The notes beneath the pieces are model-generated. The model saw only the letters and a list, made by a program, of their open reading frames with translations, did no database searches and was not told where the DNA came from. Shown here piece after piece: positions 50,771 through 59,502 of a DNA stretch of 64,000 nt; positions within the stretch are counted from its first letter, which is position 1, and each line of letters begins with the position of its first letter. The position numbers and the translations under genes were made by a program. The DNA is from Myxococcus eversor (GTDB taxonomy: Bacteria; Myxococcota; Myxococcia; Myxococcales; Myxococcaceae): contig NZ_JAAIXY010000014.1 in NCBI RefSeq assembly GCF_010894455.1, positions 124,001 to 188,000 on the forward strand. The letters run 5' to 3'.

Positions 50771-53326
50771 ATGGGCCCCGACACGCGTGAATCCGGGAAG
50801 ATGTCCCCACTTTCCGCACCGCGTTCACTCCAGGCGCCCTCCCCCACCGCGACGCTGCTGCCACTCACGTGGCCCGCCGCCCTCATCGGCCTGCTGTTCG
50901 GCGTGCTGATGACGTATGTGCCGTACGAGTTCCGCGTGGCCGCCTTCCGGCCGCTCTACCCGTACGTGCGCCTGCTCGGCGTCACCTACCTCACCGGCAG
51001 CATCTGCTTGATGGGCGCGCTCCTGTACCCGCGCGCCCCGCGCTGGCTGGACGTGGGCGGACGCCTGCTGCTGGGCGCGGCCATCGGCCTGTACTGGTGG
51101 GTGCTGAATGTCCTGCCCGGCAGCCTCACGGGCATCGCCATGTACCCGCTGCTCTTCGTGGGCCTGCTGCTGGAGGCGTGGCCCTCCATGCGCCAGCGGC
51201 CCACGCTGCGAGTGATGGTGGCCCTCACCGGCACGGCCTTCGGCGTGGCGATGCTCGCCGTGCCCGAGCGCTTCCCGCTGTCCGTCTACGCGCACCTGTC
51301 GCCGCTGCGTCCGCTGGTGGGGCTGCTGTTCACCGCGGGCGGCGTGGGCCTGCTGTTGCCCTCGCGCTGGCTGCACCCGCGCATGCCGCCGCTGCTATTG
51401 GCCATGCTGGCGGCGCCCTTCGCGCTGCTGGCCTACGCGCTGGCCCGCGGCGCCTCATGGCTGGGCGCGGCCGTGTACACCGTGCTGGCCCTCTCCTGCG
51501 TCGCGCAGGCGCTGAACTGGCGTCCGCGCGCGCCGCGCACCGTGGGTTGGAAGCTCTTGCGCGGGCTGGCCTTCGCGGGGCTGGTGCCGCTGCTCGCGCT
51601 GGGGGGCCTCGCCGCCTACCTGGCGCAGAAGGCCATCGAGAAGCAGGTGCGCGACGACACGCGCTACGCCGCCGCGGGCGAGGCGGACTTCCTGCGGCGC
51701 TACCTGGATGACTCGCGCGAGTCGCTGCACCTGCTCCTGGAGTCCCCGGGCTTCCGCGCGGCGCTCGCCAGTGGAGAGCGCGAGCGGCTGGAGCCGTACC
51801 TCGCCAACCTCGCCGCCCGCGAGCGCACCTTCCACGCCGCGTTGACGATGGACGAGAACGCCCAGGTGCTGGCCACGTCCGAGGGGCCAGAGGGCTGGGG
51901 CTTCAACCTCCAGGAGCACTTCCCCCAGCCGCCCGCGCCCGGCGAGCTACCGCTGTCGCTGCCCTTCATGCGGCCCCACAACCACCCGCTGGTGGCGGTG
52001 GCCCTGCCGTTCGAGCTGGAGGGCTCGCGGCGCGGAGTGCTGGTGGGCCTGTTGTCCCTGGAGCGACTGAGCGAGGCCGCCACGCCCGCGTCCCAGCGCT
52101 TCCGCGTGCAGGTGATGGACCGGCGCGGACAGAAAGTCCTTCGAGACACGGCAACGGGCGCGCGGCTCCTGGGCGCGGCCCACCTGCCGGATGCCCTGCG
52201 CGAGGAGCTGGAGCGCCCGGGTGGCGGCGTGCTGGAGGCCTTCGACGCGGCGGACCGACGCGTGCTCGCGGCCGAGGCCCCGGTGGAGGGCTCGCCGTGG
52301 AGCGTCGTGGTGACGCAGGAGCTGGGCGTGGCCTACGCGGCGATTACGCGCATGAGCGCGGCGGTGGTGGGCCTGGTGCTGATGGGCGTGCTGATGGCGC
52401 TGGGGCTCTCCCAGCTCGTCGCGCGCGACGTCATCCGGAGGCTCGGCACGCTGCGCGAGGCCACCGCCGCCCTGGCCGCGGGGGATTTGGACCGGCGCGT
52501 GGACGTGGAGGAGGACGACGAACTGGGAGAGCTGGCGCGCGGCTTCAACGAGATGGCGGACCGCACGGGCGAGGCGCAGCGGGAGCTGAAGGAGGCGGTG
52601 CGCACGCGCGAGGAGTTCCTCAGCGTGGCCAGCCACGAGCTGCGCACGCCGCTGACGCCGCTCAAGGGCTTCGCCGCGCTCACGCTCCAGCGCCTGGAGA
52701 AGAGCGGCGACTTCCCGGAGCGCGAGCGGCTGCTCAAGGCGCTGCGCTCCATGGCCCGACAGACGGAGCGGCTGGCGCGGCTGGTGGATGACCTGCTCGA
52801 CACGGCGCGCATCCAGGGCGGCCGCTTCGAGCTGGAGCGCCAACGCGTGGACCTGACGCCGGTGCTGCGCGAGGTGATGGAGCGCTTCGAGCTGCGCGGC
52901 GAGGGCGGCATCGCCTTCGAGCTGCGCGTGCCCGAGCACCCCGTGGAAGGCGACTGGGACGCGCCCCGGCTGGACCAGGTCATCACGAATCTCGTGAGCA
53001 ACGCCGTGCGCTACTCGCCCCAGGGCGGCGCGGTGTGCGTGACGCTGGAGGAGGCCGCGGACCAGGTCCTCATCCACGTGAAGGACCAGGGCATCGGCAT
53101 TCCACCGGAGAGCCTGGCCGGCCTCTTCAAGCCCTTCGCGCGCGCGTCCAACGCCACCGCGCGGCACTACGGCGGGCTGGGGCTGGGCCTCTTCATCTGC
53201 CGCGAAATCGTGGAGCGCCACGGCGGCACCATCTGGGCGGAGAGCCCGGGGCCCCAGCAGGGCAGCGCGTTCCACGTGCGCCTGCCCCGTGAAGTCGTGC
53301 CGCACATCAGCGACGTGGCGGCCTGA
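50771..53326 (+). CDS. Multi-pass membrane sensor histidine kinase
   Basis: An 851-residue kinase. An N-terminal block of about eight hydrophobic helices (residues 28-300, ALIGLLFGVLMTYVPYEFR and others) is followed by an extracytoplasmic region at about 310-520 that looks like a double-Cache sensor (LLLESPGFRAALASGERERL, VQVMDRRGQKVLRD). Then come a transmembrane helix (AAVVGLVLMGVLMALGLSQL), HAMP, HisKA with His622 (VASHELRTPLTPLKGF) and HATPase_c (NLVSNAVRYS, DQGIGIPPE, GLGLGLFICREI). No response regulator is adjacent. The start is uncertain: ATG 50771 is used, and ATG 50801 is an alternative; neither has a strong ribosome site. It converges with the next kinase gene. Confidence 0.9.
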   Translation: MGPDTRESGKMSPLSAPRSLQAPSPTATLLPLTWPAALIGLLFGVLMTYVPYEFRVAAFRPLYPYVRLLGVTYLTGSICLMGALLYPRAPRWLDVGGRLLLGAAIGLYWWVLNVLPGSLTGIAMYPLLFVGLLLEAWPSMRQRPTLRVMVALTGTAFGVAMLAVPERFPLSVYAHLSPLRPLVGLLFTAGGVGLLLPSRWLHPRMPPLLLAMLAAPFALLAYALARGASWLGAAVYTVLALSCVAQALNWRPRAPRTVGWKLLRGLAFAGLVPLLALGGLAAYLAQKAIEKQVRDDTRYAAAGEADFLRRYLDDSRESLHLLLESPGFRAALASGERERLEPYLANLAARERTFHAALTMDENAQVLATSEGPEGWGFNLQEHFPQPPAPGELPLSLPFMRPHNHPLVAVALPFELEGSRRGVLVGLLSLERLSEAATPASQRFRVQVMDRRGQKVLRDTATGARLLGAAHLPDALREELERPGGGVLEAFDAADRRVLAAEAPVEGSPWSVVVTQELGVAYAAITRMSAAVVGLVLMGVLMALGLSQLVARDVIRRLGTLREATAALAAGDLDRRVDVEEDDELGELARGFNEMADRTGEAQRELKEAVRTREEFLSVASHELRTPLTPLKGFAALTLQRLEKSGDFPERERLLKALRSMARQTERLARLVDDLLDTARIQGGRFELERQRVDLTPVLREVMERFELRGEGGIAFELRVPEHPVEGDWDAPRLDQVITNLVSNAVRYSPQGGAVCVTLEEAADQVLIHVKDQGIGIPPESLAGLFKPFARASNATARHYGGLGLGLFICREIVERHGGTIWAESPGPQQGSAFHVRLPREVVPHISDVAA

Positions 53327-53344
53327 GGGGACAGGGGCTTCGGC

Positions 53345-55084
53345 TCACGGCGAGGGCTCGGGCGCGCCGGCCACCGACAGCCACTCCTCGGGGATGTCGC
53401 CGCGCGGCAGCTCCAGCACGAAGGTGGAGCCAGCCCCCAGCTCGCTGGTGGCCTTCACCGTGCCGCCGAACGCCTCCACAATCTGCCGGGTGATGTAGAG
53501 CCCCAGGCCCAGGCCACCGTAGTGCCTGTCGCTCACCGCGCGCTCGAAGCGCTCGAAGATGCGCGGCAAGTCCCGCGCGGAGATGCCGATGCCGCCGTCC
53601 TCCACGGTGAGGCGCGCGGTGCGGCCGTCCGCCTCCACGCTCATGCGCACCGGCTTTCCGGCGCCGTACTTCAGCGCGTTGGAGAGCAGGTTCGTCACCA
53701 CCTGCTCCAACCGCAGCCGGTCCCACCGCCCCAGCACCGGCACCGGCGCGTGCAGCTCCAGCGAGCAGTGGAGCTGCGCGGCCGACGGCGCGAAGCGGTA
53801 GAGGATTTCCGCCGCCACGCTCGCCAGGTCCATCTCCTCCAGCTCCAGCTTCAAGCGGCCGGCGGTGATGCGCGACACGTCCAGCAGGTTGTCCACCAGG
53901 CTCGTCAGCTTGCGCACCTGGCGCTGCACCACCTCCAGCGTCTCCGAGACGCGCTCGGCGGACACCGGCTTGCCGTTCAACGCCAGCAGCTCCACCTGCC
54001 GCTGGAGCAACTGCACCTTCAAGTGCAGCGGCGTCAGCGGCGTCTTCAGCTCGTGGCTGGCGATGCCGAGGAACTCGTCGCGCAGACGCACCGCCTCGCG
54101 CGCCTCGCGCAGGAGCCGCGCGTTGTCCAGGGACAGCGCGGTGCGCCGCGAGAGCTCCTCCGCCAGCCGCTCGTCCTCGTCGCCGAAGCCCGGCGCGCCA
54201 TCCGTGCGGTACAGCACCAGCGCGCCGATGATGCGCCCGCGCGCCACCAGCGGCACGCCCAGGTAGCTGCTCAGCCCCAGCGAGAGCAGGAGCCGCGCGT
54301 GCTCCGCGTCCCGCGCGAGGGCCACCTGGTGCTCCTCCGACAGCTCCGCCGTCCGCTCCGTGCGGCCCGTGAGGAACAGGGCGGGCAGCCCCCGAGGGTC
54401 CAGCGAGTCCGGCGGATACCGGCACAGCATCTCCACCAGCGACACGTGCCGCTCCGGCTCCGCGTGCACCGCGGCCACGGCGCGCACCGACTCGCCGGAC
54501 GAGCCCAGGAAGAGCACTCCGGCGTCCGCCAGCGTGGGCACCAGCAGCCGCAGCAGCGGCTCCATCTGCGCCTCGGTCTCCAGCTCGGCGCCCAGCAGCG
54601 CTCCCGCCTCCGCCAGCAGCTTCGCGCCTCGCGCCGCGTCCAGGCGAGGCAGCAGCTCCTCCCGCGCACGCAGCAGCACCCCCGACGGCTTCAAGCTCCC
54701 GTCCGGGGACACCGGGAACACGCTGCCTCGCAGCACCACCACGGTTCCGTCCGGTCGGCGAAGACCCCAGCGCTCCTCGCGGACCGGCTCCCCCATGAGC
54801 GCACGCGTCAGTGGAGAAACTTCCAGTGGCACGGACATATTGTCGGCGCGCACCCAGTCACACCCAGGCAGTCCGCCTCGCTCCAGGCGCTCCGGCATGG
54901 GGATGCGGAACTGGCGTCCCGCCTCTGAATTGAAGACGAGGACGGTGCCCATGGCATCCATCAGGACGAGCGCTTCGCCCGTCTGCTCGACGAGCAGGCG
55001 CAGGGCGGCATCGCTCAGCCGGGCTTCCGCCCGTTCCGCGAGCACCTGATGAATCTTCGAAAGCGGGGCGCGGCCAGAGGACAT
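53345..55084 (-). CDS. Cytosolic PAS-GAF sensor histidine kinase
   Basis: A 579-residue kinase without membrane segments. A PAS domain at about residues 20-130 (EQTGEALVLMDAMGTVLVFN) is followed by a GAF domain at about 150-310 (LSLGLSSYLGVPLVARGRII), HisKA with His344 (IASHELKTPLTPL), and HATPase_c (NLLSNALKYG, DGGIGIS, GLGLGLYITRQI). The start at 55084 is chosen because PAS similarity begins soon after; the frame stays open to 55453, including an in-frame ATG at 55261, so a longer N-terminus is possible. It converges with the kinase at 50771 and is divergent from the one at 55311. Confidence 0.9.
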   Translation of the reverse strand: MSSGRAPLSKIHQVLAERAEARLSDAALRLLVEQTGEALVLMDAMGTVLVFNSEAGRQFRIPMPERLERGGLPGCDWVRADNMSVPLEVSPLTRALMGEPVREERWGLRRPDGTVVVLRGSVFPVSPDGSLKPSGVLLRAREELLPRLDAARGAKLLAEAGALLGAELETEAQMEPLLRLLVPTLADAGVLFLGSSGESVRAVAAVHAEPERHVSLVEMLCRYPPDSLDPRGLPALFLTGRTERTAELSEEHQVALARDAEHARLLLSLGLSSYLGVPLVARGRIIGALVLYRTDGAPGFGDEDERLAEELSRRTALSLDNARLLREAREAVRLRDEFLGIASHELKTPLTPLHLKVQLLQRQVELLALNGKPVSAERVSETLEVVQRQVRKLTSLVDNLLDVSRITAGRLKLELEEMDLASVAAEILYRFAPSAAQLHCSLELHAPVPVLGRWDRLRLEQVVTNLLSNALKYGAGKPVRMSVEADGRTARLTVEDGGIGISARDLPRIFERFERAVSDRHYGGLGLGLYITRQIVEAFGGTVKATSELGAGSTFVLELPRGDIPEEWLSVAGAPEPSP

Positions 55085-55310
55085 GAGTTCAGGGAATTTC
55101 CGCTCGTGGCATGGTGGCATTCCGACCCGCCCGAAGGAAGACAACTCCCTGCCCTCGCTCAACACCTGAGAGGGCGCGGTCTGAATCCCAACCTTCCTGG
55201 GGTCAGGCCAGCCCCCTTGCCTGTCCTGCAGGAAATCCTGAATCGTTGGATAGTTGTACATCGCCCGAACTCCTCGTTCGGACGACGCGTCCACTTCCTC
55301 GAGCCTCAAC

Positions 55311-58172
55311 ATGCAGACGCCGCCCGCCAGGCCTGATTGGACTCCCCACGAGCGCCGGTATCGGCTCGTCATCGACAGCCTGAAGGAGGTCGTCTTCCAG
55401 ACGAACGCGGAAGGTGCGTGGACGTTCCTCAACCCGGCGTGGTCGGAAATCACGGGCCACCCGGTGGAGGACTCGCTGGGCAGGCACTTCTCGGAGTTCG
55501 TCTACGAGGAGGACCAGCGGCGCAGCCTGGAGGGGTTGCGCAAGCTGGTGACGAAGGAGCTGGAGTACGTGCGCACGGAGGTACGCTACGTGAATCGCGG
55601 CGGCGGCTTCCGGTGGGTGGAGGTCTACGGGCGGCTGATGATGGGCGAGGACGGGGCGGTGCTGGGCACGTCCGGGACGCTCAACGACATCACCGAGCGC
55701 AAGGCGTCCGACGGCGCGCTGGCGCGGCGTGAGCGCTACCTCACCGCGCTGGTGGAGGTGCAGCAGCGGCTGCTCGCGGTGCGCGACGGCGGAGACCTGT
55801 ACGGGCCGGTGCTGGAGCCGCTGGGCCAGTCCTCGGGCGCCAGCCGCGTGTACGTCTTCGAGCTGCACCCCAGCCCCGATGGCAACCACCTCTGCAGCCA
55901 GCGCGCGGAGTGGTGCGCGCCGGGCGTGGGCGCCGAGATAGACAATCCGCAACTGCAGAACCTCCCGATGATGCCGGACCTGGAGCGGTGGCTGAAGACG
56001 CTGTCGCGCGGCGACGTCATCGAGGGCCTGGTGGAGACGTTTCCCCCCGTGGAGCGCGAGCTGTTGGAGCCGCAGGGCATCCTCTCCATCCTCGTCCTGC
56101 CGCTGCGCGTGCAGGGCGTGCTGACGGGCTTCGTGGGCTTCGACAACTGCGCGGAGGCGCGGCGGTGGGACCGGCTGGAGGTGGACCTGTTGTCCGCGGC
56201 GGCGGGCGCCGTCTCCGTGGCGCTGGAGCGGCGGGAGTCGGAGCGCGCGCTGCGCGAACGGGAGCGGCGGTTCCGACAGCTCGCGGAGAACGCGTCCGAC
56301 GTGCTGTACCTGTACCGCTGCGAGGCGCCGCGAGGCTTCGTCTACGTCAGCCGGGTGGCGCACGCGAAGCTGGGCTACGGGCCGGTGGCGCACTACGGCG
56401 ACGCGGACCTGTGGTACCGGCGCGTGCACCCGGAGGACCGCGACGCGCTGGAGCGACTGCTGGAGGCCCCGCGCGCGTCGGCCGGCGCGCCGGTGACGGT
56501 GCGCTACCTGCATCCGGATGGGCGCACGCTGTGGCTGGAGCACGTCGTCGTGCCGGTGACGGACGCGATGGGGCGCATGGTGGCGGTGGAGGGCCTGGCG
56601 CGCGACATCACCGAGCGACGTCAGGCCGAGGAGGCGCTGCGCCTGTCCGAGGCCAGCTTCCGCGCGCTCCTGGAGGGCGTGCCGGACGCGGCGGCGATTG
56701 AGCGGGACGGGCACATCGTCTACGCGAACGCGGCGCTGGTGGGCACGCTGGGCTTCGAGCGCGCGGAGCAGTTGGTGGGCCGCCAGTTGTCGGAGTTCGT
56801 GAAGGACATGCGCGGCACGGAGGCGGTGAGGGCGGGCGCGCTCACCGGCGAGCGGCGGCTGGTGCGGCGCGACGGACGCACGCGCGTGGCGGAGGTCGTC
56901 TCACTGCCCCTGCGCTTCGACGGACAGCCCGCCGTCGTCTCCATCGCCCGGGACGTGACGGAGCAGCGGCAGCTCCAGGCGCGGCTGACGCTGGCGGACC
57001 GGTTGGCCTCGGTGGGCACGCTGGCGGCGGGCATCGCTCACGAAATCAACAACCCGCTGGCCTTCGTGCTGTCCAACCTGAGCTTCCTGTCGGACGAGTT
57101 CCGCCGCAACCTGCCCCCCGGCGACGGCGCGACGGCGCTCCAGGCCCGGCTGCGCGGCGAGCCGGATTTGGGCGAGTGGCTGGAGGTGCTGCACGAGGCC
57201 TGCGAGGGCGCGGAGCGGGTGCGGCAGATTGTCCGTCAGCTCAAGACGTTCTCCCGGCCCGACGAGGAGAACGTGTCGCCGCTGGACGTGCACGGGGTGC
57301 TGGAGTCGGTGGCGATGATGGCGGCGAACGAGATTCGCCACCGCGCGCAGCTCCGGCGGAACTACGGCGACATCCCCCCGGTGATGGCGAACGAGGGGAA
57401 GCTGAGCCAGGTGTTCCTGAACCTCGTGGTGAACGCGGCGCAGGCGATTCCGGAGGGCTCCGCGCACCGGCATGAAATCCGGCTGGCGACGCGACGGGAC
57501 GGGCGCTCGCGGGTGGTGGTGGAGGTGCAGGACACGGGCGTGGGGATCCAGAAAGAGGTCATCGACCGCATCTTCGACCCGTTCTTCACCACGAAGCCGG
57601 TGGGCGTGGGCACGGGCCTGGGCCTGTCCATCTGTCACAGCATCATCCACGGGCTGGGCGGTGACATCACCGTGGAGAGCGAGCCCGGCAAGGGCACCAT
57701 CTTCCGCGTCAGCCTGCCCACCATGGAGCAGGACACGCGCGCTGCCGCGGCGGCGCTCGACGTGACGCCCCGGCCCCTCATCCAACCCCGAGGCCGCGTG
57801 CTGGTGGTGGACGACGAGCCCGCGGTGGGGCGCGTGTTGCAGCGCATCCTCCGGGGCCACGAGGTGGAGGTGGCGTGCAGCGGGCGACAGGCGCTGGAGT
57901 TGCTGGAGCAGGGCATGGAGCCAGACGCGGTGCTGTGCGACGTGATGATGCCGGACCTGACGGGCCGCGACGTCTACGAGTCCGTGCGGCGCGAGCACGC
58001 GGGCCTGGAGGGCCGCTTCGTCTTCGTGTCGGGCGGGGCCTTCACCACCGGCGCGCGCGAGTTCCTCGCGAGCATTCCCAACATCCTGCTGGAGAAGCCC
58101 TTCGACGAGGGGCGCGTGAGGCGCGTGGTGGAAGACCTGGTCCGCTTGCGGCGTCCCACCGCGGAGGCGTGA
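55311..58172 (+). CDS. Hybrid histidine kinase with PAS, GAF and receiver domains
   Basis: A 953-residue cytosolic hybrid kinase. Order: PAS at about residues 15-135 (VIDSLKEVVFQTNAEGAWTF), GAF at about 145-310, PAS with PAC at about 325-445, PAS at about 450-550, then HisKA with His577 in GIAHEINNPLAFVLSN. HATPase_c follows (NLVVNAAQAI, DTGVGIQKE, GTGLGLSICHSI), and a C-terminal receiver carries Asp877 (CDVMMPDLTGRD) and the conserved Lys in LLEKPFDEG. The GIAHEINNPL type is typical of NtrB/HPK4-like kinases. The receiver may pass phosphate onward to a phosphotransfer protein. The gene after it starts 6 bases downstream, so both are in one operon. Confidence 0.93.
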   Translation: MQTPPARPDWTPHERRYRLVIDSLKEVVFQTNAEGAWTFLNPAWSEITGHPVEDSLGRHFSEFVYEEDQRRSLEGLRKLVTKELEYVRTEVRYVNRGGGFRWVEVYGRLMMGEDGAVLGTSGTLNDITERKASDGALARRERYLTALVEVQQRLLAVRDGGDLYGPVLEPLGQSSGASRVYVFELHPSPDGNHLCSQRAEWCAPGVGAEIDNPQLQNLPMMPDLERWLKTLSRGDVIEGLVETFPPVERELLEPQGILSILVLPLRVQGVLTGFVGFDNCAEARRWDRLEVDLLSAAAGAVSVALERRESERALRERERRFRQLAENASDVLYLYRCEAPRGFVYVSRVAHAKLGYGPVAHYGDADLWYRRVHPEDRDALERLLEAPRASAGAPVTVRYLHPDGRTLWLEHVVVPVTDAMGRMVAVEGLARDITERRQAEEALRLSEASFRALLEGVPDAAAIERDGHIVYANAALVGTLGFERAEQLVGRQLSEFVKDMRGTEAVRAGALTGERRLVRRDGRTRVAEVVSLPLRFDGQPAVVSIARDVTEQRQLQARLTLADRLASVGTLAAGIAHEINNPLAFVLSNLSFLSDEFRRNLPPGDGATALQARLRGEPDLGEWLEVLHEACEGAERVRQIVRQLKTFSRPDEENVSPLDVHGVLESVAMMAANEIRHRAQLRRNYGDIPPVMANEGKLSQVFLNLVVNAAQAIPEGSAHRHEIRLATRRDGRSRVVVEVQDTGVGIQKEVIDRIFDPFFTTKPVGVGTGLGLSICHSIIHGLGGDITVESEPGKGTIFRVSLPTMEQDTRAAAAALDVTPRPLIQPRGRVLVVDDEPAVGRVLQRILRGHEVEVACSGRQALELLEQGMEPDAVLCDVMMPDLTGRDVYESVRREHAGLEGRFVFVSGGAFTTGAREFLASIPNILLEKPFDEGRVRRVVEDLVRLRRPTAEA

Positions 58173-58178
58173 GGACAC

Positions 58179-58838
58179 ATGTGGAATGACGTGGAGCTGA
58201 GGGACCTTCCAGCCTGCGCGGCGCGGCTGCTGGAGGAGGTGCGCCAGGCGGACGGGTTCGCCCTCGTCCGCGAGCAGGTGGCCGAGGCCGAGGCGATTGA
58301 CGAAGGGCTCGTCGCCGAGATGACGGCCGGGCTGGTGAAGAGCTTCGGGATGTACCGCCAGCCTCGCTACCTGCGTCCGGAGGCATATGCCTGGGAGGAG
58401 CGGGACGGCGTGCGCACGGCGCGCATCCGGCCGCTGTCCGCCCTGCTCCTCTACTGGGCGGGCGGGGACGTGAGCCCCTACGTGCCGCAGATGGTGTGGG
58501 GAGAGGGGCTCGTCGACTGCTCCTACGAGGAGACGGAGACGGAGAACGTGCTGGAGTTCGGCGCGACGAACTTCGACTCCTCTGGCGGCTTCGACCTGGG
58601 CTCGCTCGGAGCGACGCTGGTGGAGCTGGCCGAGGACGAAGCGCTTCGCGAGCTGGAGGTGTTCGAACCGCTCCAGAAGCTGCTGCTGGTGCGCACCCTC
58701 CAATGCGCGCACGCGGCCGTGCTCCAGGCCGTGAAGTCAGACGCCTTCCGCGAGCTGCCTCGCGCGGAGTCGTTCCGCTTCTTCGCCACGCCGGGACACG
58801 ACGAGCCGAACTTCCTGCTGCTGCGACTCGAGCCCTGA
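58179..58838 (+). CDS. Hypothetical protein downstream of the hybrid kinase
   Basis: A 219-residue soluble, acidic protein without a recognised domain. It is rich in Glu and aromatic residues (GMYRQPRYLRPEAYAWEERD, SYEETETENVLEFGATNFDS) and ends with FRFFATPGHDEPNFLLLRL. It starts 6 bases after the hybrid-kinase stop with a GAGG ribosome site inside the end of that gene, so it is co-expressed and may be linked to its signalling. No enzyme motif is seen. Confidence 0.78.
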   Translation: MWNDVELRDLPACAARLLEEVRQADGFALVREQVAEAEAIDEGLVAEMTAGLVKSFGMYRQPRYLRPEAYAWEERDGVRTARIRPLSALLLYWAGGDVSPYVPQMVWGEGLVDCSYEETETENVLEFGATNFDSSGGFDLGSLGATLVELAEDEALRELEVFEPLQKLLLVRTLQCAHAAVLQAVKSDAFRELPRAESFRFFATPGHDEPNFLLLRLEP

Positions 58839-58845
58839 GCGGGGC

Positions 58846-59490
58846 CTACTTCACGCCGTCCAGCGGCAGGGGTCCGCTGTCCAATATCTGCTGGCGCGTC
58901 AGGACCTGGCCGTACTCGGCCGTGCGGTACGTGAGGCCCGCCGACTCTGGCGCTCCGTGCAGGCGCAGGTCGGCCGCATCCGGCACGTAGCCCACGCGCA
59001 GGCGCAGCTCGCGCACGGTGGACAGCTCGCGCGTCACCTCGGGGCCCGTGGGATAGGGCATCGACGTGCGCAGCGGCAGGGGCACGAGCAGGCGACGGGA
59101 CGCGGTGGCGCCCGGCTCCACGCGGCTCAGGGCGGGGACCTCGGGGGCCTCCACGTCCAGGTTCTCCGGCACGGGCACGAGCTGACGCAGCAGCACCGCG
59201 TCGTCGCCGGAGAAGTCCACATAGGCGCGCTCGGGGGCGAGGCCCACGTAGCCCGTGGGGCCCCACTCCGGCAGCCCGTCCACCAGCAGCACCGCGTGGG
59301 ACGTGGCGTTGCGCACCGCGTACGCGACGGCGAGCCCCTCGGGCCCGCTCGTCACCGACTCCACCTTCAGCTCCACGTCCGCCTGGGCCACGCGTCCTCC
59401 CGGATGCGCGGGCTGATTCGAAGCCCGCGTGCAGCCCACGAATATCACCAGCGCCATGCAGCAGGCGCCAGCTTGGAGCAGGGCTCTCAT
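58846..59490 (-). CDS. Lipoprotein of unknown function
   Basis: A 214-residue predicted lipoprotein (ACCMALVIFVGCTRAS, lipidated Cys near residue 20). The mature part looks beta-rich (VELKVESVTSGPEGLAVAYA, RLLVPLPLRTSMPYP), possibly one immunoglobulin-like or DUF-type sandwich. No known domain is recognised. It starts 12 bases after the stop of the metalloprotease gene at 59503, on the same strand, so it is probably in that operon and could help export or anchor it. Convergent with the gene at 58179. Confidence 0.75.
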   Translation of the reverse strand: MRALLQAGACCMALVIFVGCTRASNQPAHPGGRVAQADVELKVESVTSGPEGLAVAYAVRNATSHAVLLVDGLPEWGPTGYVGLAPERAYVDFSGDDAVLLRQLVPVPENLDVEAPEVPALSRVEPGATASRRLLVPLPLRTSMPYPTGPEVTRELSTVRELRLRVGYVPDAADLRLHGAPESAGLTYRTAEYGQVLTRQQILDSGPLPLDGVK

Positions 59491-59502
59491 GCGCGACAGA
59501 GC

